DNA of 26,827 nucleotides from Eubacterium sp. UBA5416 (GCA_002409525.1 DHNM01000045.1:18228-45054), one strand, 5' to 3'; counted from the stretch's first letter, positions 1 to 6,842 are shown. Made by a program: numbers and translations. The notes: generated by a model not told the origin, from the sequence alone.

Positions 1-1
1 G

Positions 2-808
2 CTGCATGGTCTGATGCGTGTGCGCTGCTTTACACAGGACGATGCGCATATCTTCCTGACTCCGGAACAGATGAAAGAGGAGATAAAAAAAGTAGCAGGA
101 CTGATTGATGAGGTTTACAGTCTGTTTGGATTCAAGTATCACGTAGAGCTTTCTACTCGCCCGGATAACAGTATGGGAAGCGACGAGGACTGGGAGATGG
201 CTACCGATGCACTGCGTGGAGCGCTGGATGAGATGGGAACGAATTATCTTGTAAATGAAGGAGACGGAGCGTTCTATGGACCGAAGATTGATTTCCATCT
301 GGAAGATTCTCTTGGCAGAACGTGGCAGTGCGGTACCATCCAGCTTGATTTCCAGCTTCCTCTGCGTTTTAACCTGGAGTATACAGGAGCAGACGGTGAG
401 AAACACAGACCGATTATGATTCACCGTGTTCTGCTCGGATCCGTGGAACGTTTTCTTGGAATTTTGATTGAAAATTATGCGGGAGCATTCCCAACCTGGC
501 TGGCTCCGGTTCAGGTAAAGGTTCTGCCTATTTCCGAAAAGTTTGAAGATTATGGTAGAAAAGTATTAAGCAGACTGCAGGATGCCGGAATCCGCACAGA
601 GATCGATCTGCGTTCTGAAAAAATCGGTTATAAGATTAGAGAGGCACAAGGCCAGAAGATTCCTTATATGCTGGTTGTCGGTGCAAAAGAAGAGGAAGGC
701 GGACTTGTATCTGTGAGAAATCGTAAAAAAGGAGATCTCGGTCAGGAAAAACTGGATACTTTCATAAAAGAAATAGAAGAGGAAATTCGAATAAAAGCAA
801 ATGATTGA
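2..808 (+). CDS. thrS: threonine--tRNA ligase, C-terminal part (5' end outside window)
   Basis: Charges tRNA-Thr with threonine in the cytoplasm. The frame is open from base 2, so the gene starts upstream and only the last 268 codons are visible. The first residues are the class II motif 2 region (RVRCFTQDDAHIF), whose His is normally a zinc ligand. Motif 3 follows in the segment RPIMIHRVLLGSVERF, whose first His is normally another zinc ligand. The rest, from about PTWLAPVQVKVLPIS, is the HGTP anticodon-binding domain, ending in a Glu/Lys-rich tail. The N-terminal TGS and editing domains and the zinc-ligand Cys must lie outside the window. Cys replaces the Gly seen in the E. coli motif 2, which I believe is common in Clostridia. 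A DUF1540 gene follows after 36 nt with no obvious terminator, so readthrough is likely. Confidence 0.97.
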   Translation: MHGLMRVRCFTQDDAHIFLTPEQMKEEIKKVAGLIDEVYSLFGFKYHVELSTRPDNSMGSDEDWEMATDALRGALDEMGTNYLVNEGDGAFYGPKIDFHLEDSLGRTWQCGTIQLDFQLPLRFNLEYTGADGEKHRPIMIHRVLLGSVERFLGILIENYAGAFPTWLAPVQVKVLPISEKFEDYGRKVLSRLQDAGIRTEIDLRSEKIGYKIREAQGQKIPYMLVVGAKEEEGGLVSVRNRKKGDLGQEKLDTFIKEIEEEIRIKAND

Positions 809-844
809 GTCAATACTATCTCCGTATAAAGGAGGTAGAGAATT

Positions 845-1162
845 ATGACAGTATTAAACTGTTCTGCAACAACTTGCGCTTATAATAGCGATGAACTCTG
901 TTCAAAAGGCGATATTAAGGTAGGTGGTGCCAATGCACATGACGCTGATCACACTTCCTGCGAAAGCTTTTTAGAGCGCAGAGAAGGTTCTATGGGCAAC
1001 AGTCTGGGAGAAGGATCTACGACAATCGGAATTGACTGCGAAGCTGAAAACTGCAGTTATAATGAAAAATGCAAATGTATTGCCGGCGCTGTAAATGTCG
1101 GGGGCAATGAGGCCTGTACAAGCGACGAAACCAGATGCAGCACATTCACGAAAAACGAATAA
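845..1162 (+). CDS. DUF1540 cysteine-rich protein with two tandem domains
   Basis: Small 105-residue soluble protein of unknown function. It has two copies of the DUF1540 pattern. The first (about residues 4-42) has Cys6, Cys11, Cys19 and Cys39. The second (about 63-101) has Cys65, Cys70, Cys76, Cys78, Cys91 and Cys98. Both share a K/A-x-I/V-x-V-G-G core. The conserved cysteines suggest metal binding or disulfides; this is inference, since I know of no established biochemical role. No signal peptide or membrane segment is visible. A strong AAGGAGG lies 8-9 nt before the ATG. No promoter is obvious in the 36 nt after thrS, so it is probably read from the thrS transcript. Two hairpins follow the stop codon. 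Confidence 0.88.
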   Translation: MTVLNCSATTCAYNSDELCSKGDIKVGGANAHDADHTSCESFLERREGSMGNSLGEGSTTIGIDCEAENCSYNEKCKCIAGAVNVGGNEACTSDETRCSTFTKNE

Positions 1163-1167
1163 GATAT

Positions 1168-1194
1168 CAGGGGAAAAAGATCTCTTGTTCCCTG
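1168..1194 (+). other. hairpin after the DUF1540 gene, possible weak terminator
   Basis: Arms CAGGGGA (1168-1174) and TTCCCTG (1188-1194) can pair over 7 bp with one G-U, and AAG/CTT can pair inside. It starts 5 nt after the stop codon. No T-run follows, so it may stabilise the 3' end rather than terminate. Confidence 0.4.
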
Positions 1195-1207
1195 CATTCT
1201 AGATGTA

Positions 1208-1252
1208 TTGCAGTCAATCAGCCTGTAAACCCAATCGGCTGACTGGCTGCAA
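1208..1252 (+). other. long inverted repeat just upstream of the infC promoter
   Basis: TTGCAG (1208-1213) pairs with CTGCAA (1247-1252), CA with TG, and TCAGCC (1218-1223) with GGCTGA (1237-1242), around a 13-nt loop. It ends 8 nt before the -35 box. It is followed by A's, not T's, so it is not a standard terminator for either strand. It could be an operator, or a processing or 3'-end structure of the upstream transcript. Confidence 0.5.
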
Positions 1253-1259
1253 AAAATCC

Positions 1260-1288
1260 TTGACGACAGTAAAAATTTGTGTTATTAT
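1260..1288 (+). promoter_or_regulatory. sigma-A type promoter of infC-rpmI-rplT
   Basis: -35 TTGACG (1260-1265), 17-nt spacer, -10 TATTAT (1283-1288). The predicted transcription start is about 1294-1296, which puts the whole leader structure at the 5' end of the transcript. Confidence 0.85.
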
Positions 1289-1403
1289 TACCAAGTATGA
1301 AAACAAAGAAGAGTATCCACTCTCACCTTAGCGCTCGAAGCGACTAAAGGTTAATAAGGCGCTTGAATGGACAAAAAACATATGTCCGGATACGTATATG
1401 GTG

Positions 1404-1429
1404 GATAGTCTTACTGACTATCTTTTTTT
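1404..1429 (+). terminator. intrinsic attenuator terminator in the infC leader
   Basis: Perfect 7-bp stem GATAGTC (1404-1410) / GACTATC (1416-1422), loop TTACT, followed by seven T's (1423-1429). It lies 85 nt before the infC start and about 110 nt after the predicted transcription start, as expected for an attenuator. Confidence 0.88.
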
Positions 1430-1500
1430 AATGCCGTGACAAGCTTTCATTAAGATGGGGGTTCATAGCAACAGCGAAATGTAAACAAGGAAAATATTAT

Positions 1501-1505
1501 GGAGG
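1501..1505 (+). promoter_or_regulatory. ribosome binding site that selects the AUU start of infC
   Basis: GGAGG at 1501-1505 is 9 nt from the ATT at 1515 but 21 nt from the first in-frame ATG at 1527. It therefore supports initiation at ATT. No second Shine-Dalgarno sequence lies before the ATG. Confidence 0.8.
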
Positions 1506-1514
1506 TGTACAACA

Positions 1515-2021
1515 ATTAGCCAATTAATGATTAACGAACAGATACGAGACAGAGAGGTCCGTCTGATCGGTAAAAATGGGGAACAGTTGGGTATTATGTC
1601 TGCTAGAGATGCCTATGCGAAGGCACAGGAAGCGGGCCAGGATCTGGTAAAAGTTGCTCCGAAGGCAAAACCGCCGGTTTGTAAGATTATCGATTATGGT
1701 AAGTATAAGTATGAACTTGCGCGTAAGGAAAAGGAAGCCAGGAAAAAGCAAAAGACGATAGATATCAAAGAAGTACGTTTATCGCCTAATATCGGCGCCA
1801 ATGATCTGAACACAAAAGTGGGTGCAGCCCGAAAATTCATATCCAAAGGGAATAAAGTTAAGGTTACTCTGCGTTTCCGGGGTCGTGAGATGGCACATAT
1901 GAGTAATGGCAGACATATCCTTGATCAATTCGCTGAAAGCCTGTCTGATATCGCATCGATTGAGAAAAGACCTAAGATTGAAGGCAGAAGCATGACCATG
2001 TTTTTATCAGAAAAACGTTGA
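1515..2021 (+). CDS. infC: translation initiation factor IF-3, probable AUU start
   Basis: IF-3 binds the 30S subunit and checks start-codon and initiator-tRNA pairing. From ATT the protein is 168 residues and begins (M)SQLMINEQIRDREVRLIG. The 4 residues before the internal Met extend the family's conserved N-terminal INEQIR segment in the usual way. The N-domain runs to about residue 75 and contains AKPPVCKIIDYGKYKYE. A Lys-rich linker (KEKEARKKQK) leads to the C-domain, which contains KEVRLSPNI and KVTLRFRGREMAH. AUU starts are established for E. coli and some Bacillus-group infC genes, where IF-3 represses its own translation by rejecting AUU. If initiation used ATG 1527 the protein would be 164 residues. 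First gene of infC-rpmI-rplT, 32 nt before rpmI. A short hairpin of two AACGTT arms (2014-2031) overlaps its stop codon. Confidence 0.95.
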   Translation: MSQLMINEQIRDREVRLIGKNGEQLGIMSARDAYAKAQEAGQDLVKVAPKAKPPVCKIIDYGKYKYELARKEKEARKKQKTIDIKEVRLSPNIGANDLNTKVGAARKFISKGNKVKVTLRFRGREMAHMSNGRHILDQFAESLSDIASIEKRPKIEGRSMTMFLSEKR

Positions 2022-2053
2022 CAGAAACGTTACTTATTTAGGAGGAAGCCAAT

Positions 2054-2251
2054 ATGCCAAAAATGAAGACAAACAGAGCTGCTGCAAAGCGCTTTAAGAC
2101 AACAGGAACAGGCAAAATTATAAGAAATAAAGCATATAAGAGCCATATATTAACCAAGAAATCTCAGAAAAGAAAGAGAAATCTTAGAAAATCCACTGTT
2201 CTTGACTCAACAAATGTAAAGAATATGAAGAAAATCTTACCGTATTCATAA
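2054..2251 (+). CDS. rpmI: 50S ribosomal protein L35
   Basis: Small basic protein of 65 residues, the normal length. It starts MPKMKTNRAAAKRFKTTGTG, followed by the basic core KSQKRKRNLRKST. It is a structural component of the large subunit. A strong AGGAGG precedes the ATG. It is the middle gene of the conserved infC-rpmI-rplT operon, 28 nt before rplT, and shares the attenuated promoter upstream of infC. Confidence 0.98.
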   Translation: MPKMKTNRAAAKRFKTTGTGKIIRNKAYKSHILTKKSQKRKRNLRKSTVLDSTNVKNMKKILPYS

Positions 2252-2279
2252 ATAGAGATTTCAAGGAGGAATATGAGAA

Positions 2280-2639
2280 ATGGCAAGAGTTAAAGGCGGA
2301 GCAAACGCTAAGAAAAAACATAATAGAACCTTAAAGCTGGCAAAAGGTTATAAAGGTGCCAGAAGTAAACAATATAGAGTCGCAAAACAATCAGTGATGA
2401 GAGCTCTGTCCAGTTCCTATACGGGAAGAAAACAGAAGAAGAGACAGTTTCGGCAGCTTTGGATTGCACGTATCAATGCGGCAGCACGTATGAACGGTCT
2501 GTCATACAGCAAATTTATGCATGGTTTAAAACTTGCCGGCGTAGAACTCAACAGAAAAGTTCTTGCTGACATGGCAATCAATGATAAAGAGGGATTTGCG
2601 ACACTTACAGAATTGGCAAAAACAAAAATTGCCGCATAA
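2280..2639 (+). CDS. rplT: 50S ribosomal protein L20
   Basis: 119 residues, the usual length. It starts MARVKGGANAKKKHNRTLKLAKGYKGARSK-type, with the long basic N-terminal extension that threads into 23S rRNA. A globular C-domain follows, with RQLWIARINAAAR and YSKFMHGLKLAGVELNRKVLADMA. L20 is needed for early 50S assembly. In other bacteria it is also the repressor of this operon, binding a leader structure that mimics its rRNA site, which fits the leader seen upstream of infC. AAGGAGG lies 9 nt before the start. A strong terminator follows immediately. Confidence 0.98.
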   Translation: MARVKGGANAKKKHNRTLKLAKGYKGARSKQYRVAKQSVMRALSSSYTGRKQKKRQFRQLWIARINAAARMNGLSYSKFMHGLKLAGVELNRKVLADMAINDKEGFATLTELAKTKIAA

Positions 2640-2640
2640 A

Positions 2641-2679
2641 TATAACCCTGGAAACATGTGTTTTCAGGGTTATATTTTT
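2641..2679 (+). terminator. intrinsic terminator after rplT
   Basis: Perfect 10-bp outer stem TATAACCCTG (2641-2650) / CAGGGTTATA (2665-2674), with AAACA/TGTTT pairing inside. A T-run follows at 2675-2679. It starts 2 nt after the rplT stop. On the minus strand only a short T-run follows, so it could weakly serve the convergent XRE gene as well. Confidence 0.92.
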
Positions 2680-2687
2680 AAACGGAT

Positions 2688-3026
2688 CTATCTTTTAGGC
2701 GTATCCAGGAGCTTTGCAAGCCCCTTTGCATAGGCTGTCAGAATCCTTCGGTCATCCTTTGAAAGGTTTTTGTAAATTTCCAATATCTCTTCCTGATCGC
2801 CGGTCAGCCTATATTCCCTGACGTCATCCAAAAAGAAATCTGATAAAGTAATCTCAAAAGCATCACACATTTTCTGAAGTGTGGGAACCGTTGGTATATT
2901 TGTTCTATGTAGCATGTTGTTGATTGTGGAATAAGGAAGTCCTGATTCTTTTGCAAGGCGGTAGTATGACCATTTTCGCTCTTCGCAAAGTTCTTTGATG
3001 TGTTCAATAACATCTGTATCTCTCAT
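2688..3026 (-). CDS. XRE-family HTH transcriptional regulator
   Basis: 112-residue DNA-binding protein, the only minus-strand gene in the window. The Cro/C1-type HTH spans about residues 7-63: IKELCEERKWSYYRLAKESGLPYSTINNML, then IPTVPTLQKMCDAFEITLSDFF. The remainder (about 68-112) is a short helical tail, EEILEIYKNLSKDDRRILTAYAKGLAKLL, likely for dimerisation. Its target is unknown; the inverted repeat at 3078-3097, 52 nt upstream of its start, is a candidate autoregulatory site. The Shine-Dalgarno sequence is weak. Convergent with rplT and divergent from malic enzyme. Small XRE proteins of this type are common in Clostridia, and nothing indicates a phage origin. Confidence 0.9.
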   Translation of the reverse strand: MRDTDVIEHIKELCEERKWSYYRLAKESGLPYSTINNMLHRTNIPTVPTLQKMCDAFEITLSDFFLDDVREYRLTGDQEEILEIYKNLSKDDRRILTAYAKGLAKLLDTPKR

Positions 3027-3077
3027 GATTGATGCCCCATTCTTTCCGTGTTTTTTGTAGTAAGCTAAGATGTCAGT

Positions 3078-3097
3078 GCACAGATTTATGTCTGTGC
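3078..3097. promoter_or_regulatory. inverted repeat upstream of the XRE gene, candidate operator
   Basis: Perfect 7-bp arms GCACAGA (3078-3084) and TCTGTGC (3091-3097) around 6 nt. It lies 52-71 nt upstream of the XRE start codon. It has the size of a dimer binding site but could equally be a 5'-UTR hairpin of the XRE transcript. Confidence 0.45.
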
Positions 3098-3186
3098 CGG
3101 ATGGAGTCCTTAAATCTATTGTAATGTACTAAATAATAAACGATAGATGTTAATTAGAAAAGTGCAGATATAACCCATATGAGAAA

Positions 3187-3215
3187 TATCGGGGTCAAAA
3201 AGACTATGCGTTACA
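3187..3215 (+). repeat. possible decayed copy of the dispersed hairpin element
   Basis: Shares the ATATC-x-GGGTCAAAA start and the TGCGTT-x-CA block of the elements at 10491 and 26741, with one extra base between them. After that the similarity is lost. It sits just upstream of the malic enzyme -35 box. Confidence 0.35.
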
Positions 3216-3231
3216 ATTTTATGGTTTTGGA

Positions 3232-3260
3232 TTGCAATTCACTGTTCAAAGAGGTATGAT
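3232..3260 (+). promoter_or_regulatory. sigma-A type promoter of malic enzyme
   Basis: -35 TTGCAA (3232-3237), 17-nt spacer, -10 TATGAT (3255-3260). It lies about 70 nt before the start codon and predicts transcription from about 3267. Confidence 0.75.
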
Positions 3261-3333
3261 AAGAATATAACAAACTTTAAATTTACAGTATGATAGCAGA
3301 AGCTTAAGGCAGAAAGCCGGAAAGGGACTTATA

Positions 3334-4509
3334 ATGGATGTGAAAGAAAAGGCATTATTGCAGCATGAGAAATGGAGAGGTAAAATAGAGGTTACAAGCA
3401 GAGCTAAAGTGGAAACTCCCGAGGACTTGTCAATTGCATACACACCGGGTGTCGCCGAGCCCTGTCTTCGCATTGCCGAGGATAAGGATTTATCCTATAA
3501 GTATACACGCCGCGGCAATATGGTGGCCGTGGTGACCGATGGCTCTGCAGTCCTGGGTCTTGGCGATATAGGACCGGAAGCCGGCATGCCAGTCATGGAA
3601 GGAAAATGTGTATTGTTTAAAGAGTTTGGAGATGTGGATGCATTTCCCCTGTGCCTGAGAACAAATGATGTGGATGAAATTGTAAATACGATTGCACTCC
3701 TTGCAGGGAGTTTTGGAGGAATTAATCTTGAAGATATTTCCGCTCCCAGGTGCTTCGAGATAGAAAAGAAATTAAAAGAACGTTGTGACATTCCTGTCTT
3801 TCACGATGATCAGCATGGCACAGCAGTGGTGACGGCAGCTGCTATGCTTAATGCTTTAAAAGTTGTAAAAAAGGATATTTCTGACATTAAGGTTGTCACA
3901 TCCGGTGCCGGGGCAGCAGGCATAGCGATTATCAAACTTCTGGTGAGCCTTGGATTAAAAGAGGTTATCATGTGCGACCGGAAAGGTGCAATCTATGACG
4001 GCAGAGAAGGTCTGAATAAAGAAAAACAGGAGATGGCTAAAATCTCTAATCTGAATAAGAAGAAGGGATCCCTGGAAGAGGTAATAAAAGGTGCCGATGT
4101 ATTTATCGGGGTTTCCGCCCCGGGGACAGTGACGGAGGAAATGGTGAAAAGTATGGCCCCGAATCCGATCCTGTTTCCGATGGCGAATCCCGTGCCTGAG
4201 ATTATGCCGGATCTCGCGAGAAAGGCCGGTGCAGCTGTGATCGGAACGGGCAGAAGCGATTTCCCGAATCAGATCAACAATGTTCTTGCGTTTCCGGGGA
4301 TTTTCAGGGGCGCTTTAGATATCCGCGCAAGTGAGATTAATGATGAGATGAAAGTGGCAGCGGCGTATGCGATTGCCGGGCTGGTCGATGAGAAAGATCT
4401 GACTGCCGAATATATCATCCCGAATCCATTTAATAAAAAGGTGGCTTCTGCTGTAGCCGAAGCGGTGGCGAAAGCTGCGAGGGATACGGGAGTGGCCAAA
4501 AAAGCATAA
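3334..4509 (+). CDS. NAD(P)-dependent malic enzyme (oxaloacetate-decarboxylating)
   Basis: Converts malate to pyruvate and CO2 while reducing NAD(P). 391 residues, the length of the short bacterial form. The malic N-domain contains the catalytic Tyr36 in AYTPGVAEP, Lys91 in VMEGKCVLFK, and the metal-site residues in EDISAPRCFEIE and FHDDQHGTA. The Rossmann domain starts near residue 165 with SGAGAAGIAI, and GVSAPGTVT, PMANPVPE and IGTGRSDFPNQ follow, all family hallmarks. Cofactor preference cannot be read with certainty. AAAGGGA is the ribosome site. It has its own promoter. yqeY follows after 22 nt with a good Shine-Dalgarno sequence, so the two are probably co-transcribed. The product pyruvate is the substrate of the PFOR encoded 2.4 kb downstream. 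Confidence 0.95.
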   Translation: MDVKEKALLQHEKWRGKIEVTSRAKVETPEDLSIAYTPGVAEPCLRIAEDKDLSYKYTRRGNMVAVVTDGSAVLGLGDIGPEAGMPVMEGKCVLFKEFGDVDAFPLCLRTNDVDEIVNTIALLAGSFGGINLEDISAPRCFEIEKKLKERCDIPVFHDDQHGTAVVTAAAMLNALKVVKKDISDIKVVTSGAGAAGIAIIKLLVSLGLKEVIMCDRKGAIYDGREGLNKEKQEMAKISNLNKKKGSLEEVIKGADVFIGVSAPGTVTEEMVKSMAPNPILFPMANPVPEIMPDLARKAGAAVIGTGRSDFPNQINNVLAFPGIFRGALDIRASEINDEMKVAAAYAIAGLVDEKDLTAEYIIPNPFNKKVASAVAEAVAKAARDTGVAKKA

Positions 4510-4531
4510 TGACTGGCTTGGAGGTATAGAT

Positions 4532-4969
4532 ATGGAATATGAAAAGTTAAGAGCAGACATGATTAAGGCTATGAAAGCTAAGGATAAGCCCAGGAAAGAA
4601 GCAATTTCTTCCCTGGTATCTGCCGTGAAAAAGGTGGCGATTGATGAGGGAAACAGGGATGATATCTCTGCAGATCTTGTAGACCGGGTGGTTTTGAAAG
4701 AACTGAAAACAGCAAAGGAACAGATTGATAGTTGTCCGGATTCCAGGGAAGATTTAAAAGACGAGTATCAGTTTCGCTATGATGTGATTAATGAGTATGC
4801 TCCGAAACAGATGAGCCAAGAAGAAGTAGAAGCATATATTAAGGAAAAGTTCGCAGATGTGATTGCAACCGGGAATAAAGGGAAGATCATGAAGAACGTC
4901 ATGCCTGAAATGAAGGGTAAAGCGGACGGAAAAGTCATTAACCAGGTGGTTACAAAACTTTGCAGCTGA
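4532..4969 (+). CDS. YqeY family protein (GatB/YqeY domain)
   Basis: 145-residue cytoplasmic protein covering the whole YqeY fold. The N-terminal helical part (about 1-90) includes LRADMIKAMKAKDKPRKEAISSL. The C-terminal part (about 95-145) includes APKQMSQEEVEAYIKE and the KGKIMKNVMPEMKGKADGKVINQVV segment. This fold is related to the tRNA-binding tail domain of GatB. The stand-alone protein has been proposed to act on tRNA, but its function is not settled. GGAGG lies 8 nt before the ATG. Its 3' end overlaps the TTG start of the ABC-F gene by 10 nt, which implies translational coupling. Confidence 0.92.
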   Translation: MEYEKLRADMIKAMKAKDKPRKEAISSLVSAVKKVAIDEGNRDDISADLVDRVVLKELKTAKEQIDSCPDSREDLKDEYQFRYDVINEYAPKQMSQEEVEAYIKEKFADVIATGNKGKIMKNVMPEMKGKADGKVINQVVTKLCS

Positions 4970-6792
4970 ACATACTTTCAATGGAACACATCACAAAATC
5001 CTACAGTGAGAGAATTCTGCTTGATGACGTAGGATTTAGCCTTTCGGAAGGCGAAAAGGTCGGCGTAATCGGCATAAACGGGATGGGAAAATCGACGCTG
5101 TTAAAATTGGCAGCAGGTATTGAAATGCCGGATGACGGCGAAGTCATCATGGGAAAAAATATCAAGATCGGTTATCTGCCTCAGACTCCTGCTTTCCGGG
5201 AGAGCGAAACGGTGCTCGGTTCGGTTACTAAGAAAACCCCAAAAACTCCTGAAGAGTTTGCAAGAGAAAGTGAGGCGAAAGCAATGCTTTCGACCCTTGG
5301 ACTCACAGATTTCGATAAAAATGTGAATGAGCTGTCAGGAGGTCAGAGGAAGAGGACAGCACTGGTAAAGGTGCTCTTAAATCCGGTCGATATTCTTATA
5401 CTTGACGAACCGACAAACCATCTGGACAATCAGATGTCTCAGTGGCTTGAGGACAGGCTGATTGGATATCGGGGAACCCTTGTTATGGTGACTCATGACA
5501 GGTATTTCCTGGACCGGGTGGTGACGAGGATTGTGGAGGTGGACAAGGGGAAGCTTTACAGTTATCCCGGGAGCTATACAAGATACCTGGAACAGAAAGG
5601 GCAGCGTCTGGACAGTGAACAGGCGTCTGAGAGAAAACGCCGGAGTATTCTAAAGACAGAACTAAAATGGCTTGCCAGAGGTGCGCGGGCCAGATCTACA
5701 AAGCAGAAAGCACACGTCCAGAGAATTGAAGCAATGCAAAATGTTCAGGCACCTGTCATGGATGAAAAACCTGTACTTTCGTCTATGAGCCAGAGAATGG
5801 GAAAGACGACGATCGAAGCGGAAAATCTCAGCAAATCATATGGAGGTAAACTGTTGTTTCAGGATTACAGCCATATATTCCAGAAAGATGAGAGAGTCGG
5901 GATTGTAGGCCCAAACGGATGCGGAAAGACTACTCTTTTGAGGATCATCCATGGAGACGTTTCGCCTGATCATGGAACTGTGAAGATTGGGGAAACAGTA
6001 AAAATAGGATATTTTGCTCAGGAATATTCCCCGATGGATGATAATATGAAGGCAATTGAATTTGTTCGGGAAGATGCCGAATATATTCAGACAAAAGAGG
6101 GAAAAATTACAGCATCTGCAATGATGGAGCGATTTCTCTTCGACAGCACAATGCAGTGGACGAGAATTGAAAAATTGTCCGGCGGTGAAAAACGCAGGCT
6201 GTATCTGCTGAGAATTCTTATGGATGCTCCAAATGTGCTGATTTTGGATGAGCCAACCAATGATCTGGATATTCCGACACTGAATGTGCTTGAGGATTAT
6301 CTGGACAGTTTTGACGGAATTGTGATTGTGGTTTCACATGACAGATATTTTCTGGATCGCGTGGTGCGGCGGATCTTTGCCTTTGAGGAGCATGGTAGAA
6401 TTCGGCAGTATGAGGGCGGATACAGCGATTATCTGGCTGCAAGCGCAGAAAGGGTTTTCCGGGATACTGTCTCCACTTTAGAAGGATCATCCGGTCCGGA
6501 GGATACAGCTGAAAAGAAAAAAAAGACGGATAAGCCAAGGCATGATCAAAAGCTCAGGTTTACATTCAAAGAACAACGAGAGTTTGAAACAATTGATGAT
6601 GAGATATCATATCTGGAAGATCAGATTTCTAAAACAGAGGCTGCTATCGAAAAAGCTGCAACAGACTTTATAAAACTAAATGAACTTACAGAAAAAAAGA
6701 AAAATCTTGATAAAGAGTTAGAAGAGAAAACCGAAAGGTGGATTTATCTGACTGATCTTGACGAAAAAATTAAGAAACAGTCCGCGAAATGA
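4960..6792 (+). CDS. ABC-F family ATPase, Uup-type, TTG start
   Basis: Cytoplasmic tandem-ATPase protein without membrane segments, 610 residues. ABC-F proteins act on ribosomes, and Uup-type members also affect DNA structures. First ATPase: Walker A GINGMGKST (38-46), signature LSGGQ (125-129), Walker B LILDEPTNHLD (about 146-156). The inter-domain linker (about 225-275) is charged. Second ATPase: Walker A GPNGCGKTT (317-325), LSGGE (406-410), ILDEPTNDLD (428-437). The C-terminal 100 residues are Lys/Glu-rich and predicted coiled coil, typical of Uup. The TTG at 4960 is preferred because AGGTGG (4944-4949) lies 10 nt upstream. The next in-frame ATG (4981) has no ribosome site. Last gene of the malic enzyme-yqeY run; no clear terminator follows. 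Confidence 0.93.
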   Translation: MQLNILSMEHITKSYSERILLDDVGFSLSEGEKVGVIGINGMGKSTLLKLAAGIEMPDDGEVIMGKNIKIGYLPQTPAFRESETVLGSVTKKTPKTPEEFARESEAKAMLSTLGLTDFDKNVNELSGGQRKRTALVKVLLNPVDILILDEPTNHLDNQMSQWLEDRLIGYRGTLVMVTHDRYFLDRVVTRIVEVDKGKLYSYPGSYTRYLEQKGQRLDSEQASERKRRSILKTELKWLARGARARSTKQKAHVQRIEAMQNVQAPVMDEKPVLSSMSQRMGKTTIEAENLSKSYGGKLLFQDYSHIFQKDERVGIVGPNGCGKTTLLRIIHGDVSPDHGTVKIGETVKIGYFAQEYSPMDDNMKAIEFVREDAEYIQTKEGKITASAMMERFLFDSTMQWTRIEKLSGGEKRRLYLLRILMDAPNVLILDEPTNDLDIPTLNVLEDYLDSFDGIVIVVSHDRYFLDRVVRRIFAFEEHGRIRQYEGGYSDYLAASAERVFRDTVSTLEGSSGPEDTAEKKKKTDKPRHDQKLRFTFKEQREFETIDDEISYLEDQISKTEAAIEKAATDFIKLNELTEKKKNLDKELEEKTERWIYLTDLDEKIKKQSAK

Positions 6793-6842
6793 TGTTTTTC
6801 ATGTGATTTATGTATTTTTCCTGAAACATAGGCCCGGAATTA

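Larger units (their letters stand above)
1294..1514 (+). ncRNA. infC-rpmI-rplT 5' leader with switchable structure (L20-leader type)
   Basis: About 220 nt of untranslated leader. A closing stem TATCCAC (1314-1320) with GTGGATA (1401-1407) encloses two hairpins: CCTTAG..CTAAAGG with inner CGCT/AGCG (1326-1350), and GGACA/TGTCC (1369-1387). Together they make a three-way junction. The 3' strand of the closing stem overlaps the 5' arm of the terminator at 1404-1410, so closing stem and terminator cannot form together. AAGCG (1338-1342) can also pair with CGCTT (1360-1364), an alternative or pseudoknot pairing. In low-GC Gram-positives this operon is controlled by ribosomal protein L20 through premature termination in such a leader. 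Assignment to the same regulation here is by position and architecture; sequence match to the Rfam L20_leader family was not tested. Confidence 0.75.
3027..3333. other. 307-nt divergent intergenic region between the XRE gene and malic enzyme
   Basis: Contains the inverted repeat at 3078-3097, a possible decayed copy of the dispersed element at 3187-3215 and the malic enzyme promoter at 3232-3260. The stretch 3110-3180 is AT-rich and should hold the minus-strand XRE promoter. I could not find a convincing -35/-10 pair with good spacing there. No ORF with a ribosome site was seen. Confidence 0.7.

Noticed and set aside
6793..6842. Terminator after the ABC-F gene
   Set aside because: Only a 5-bp TATGT/ACATA pairing with T's in the loop was found, not a real terminator structure.
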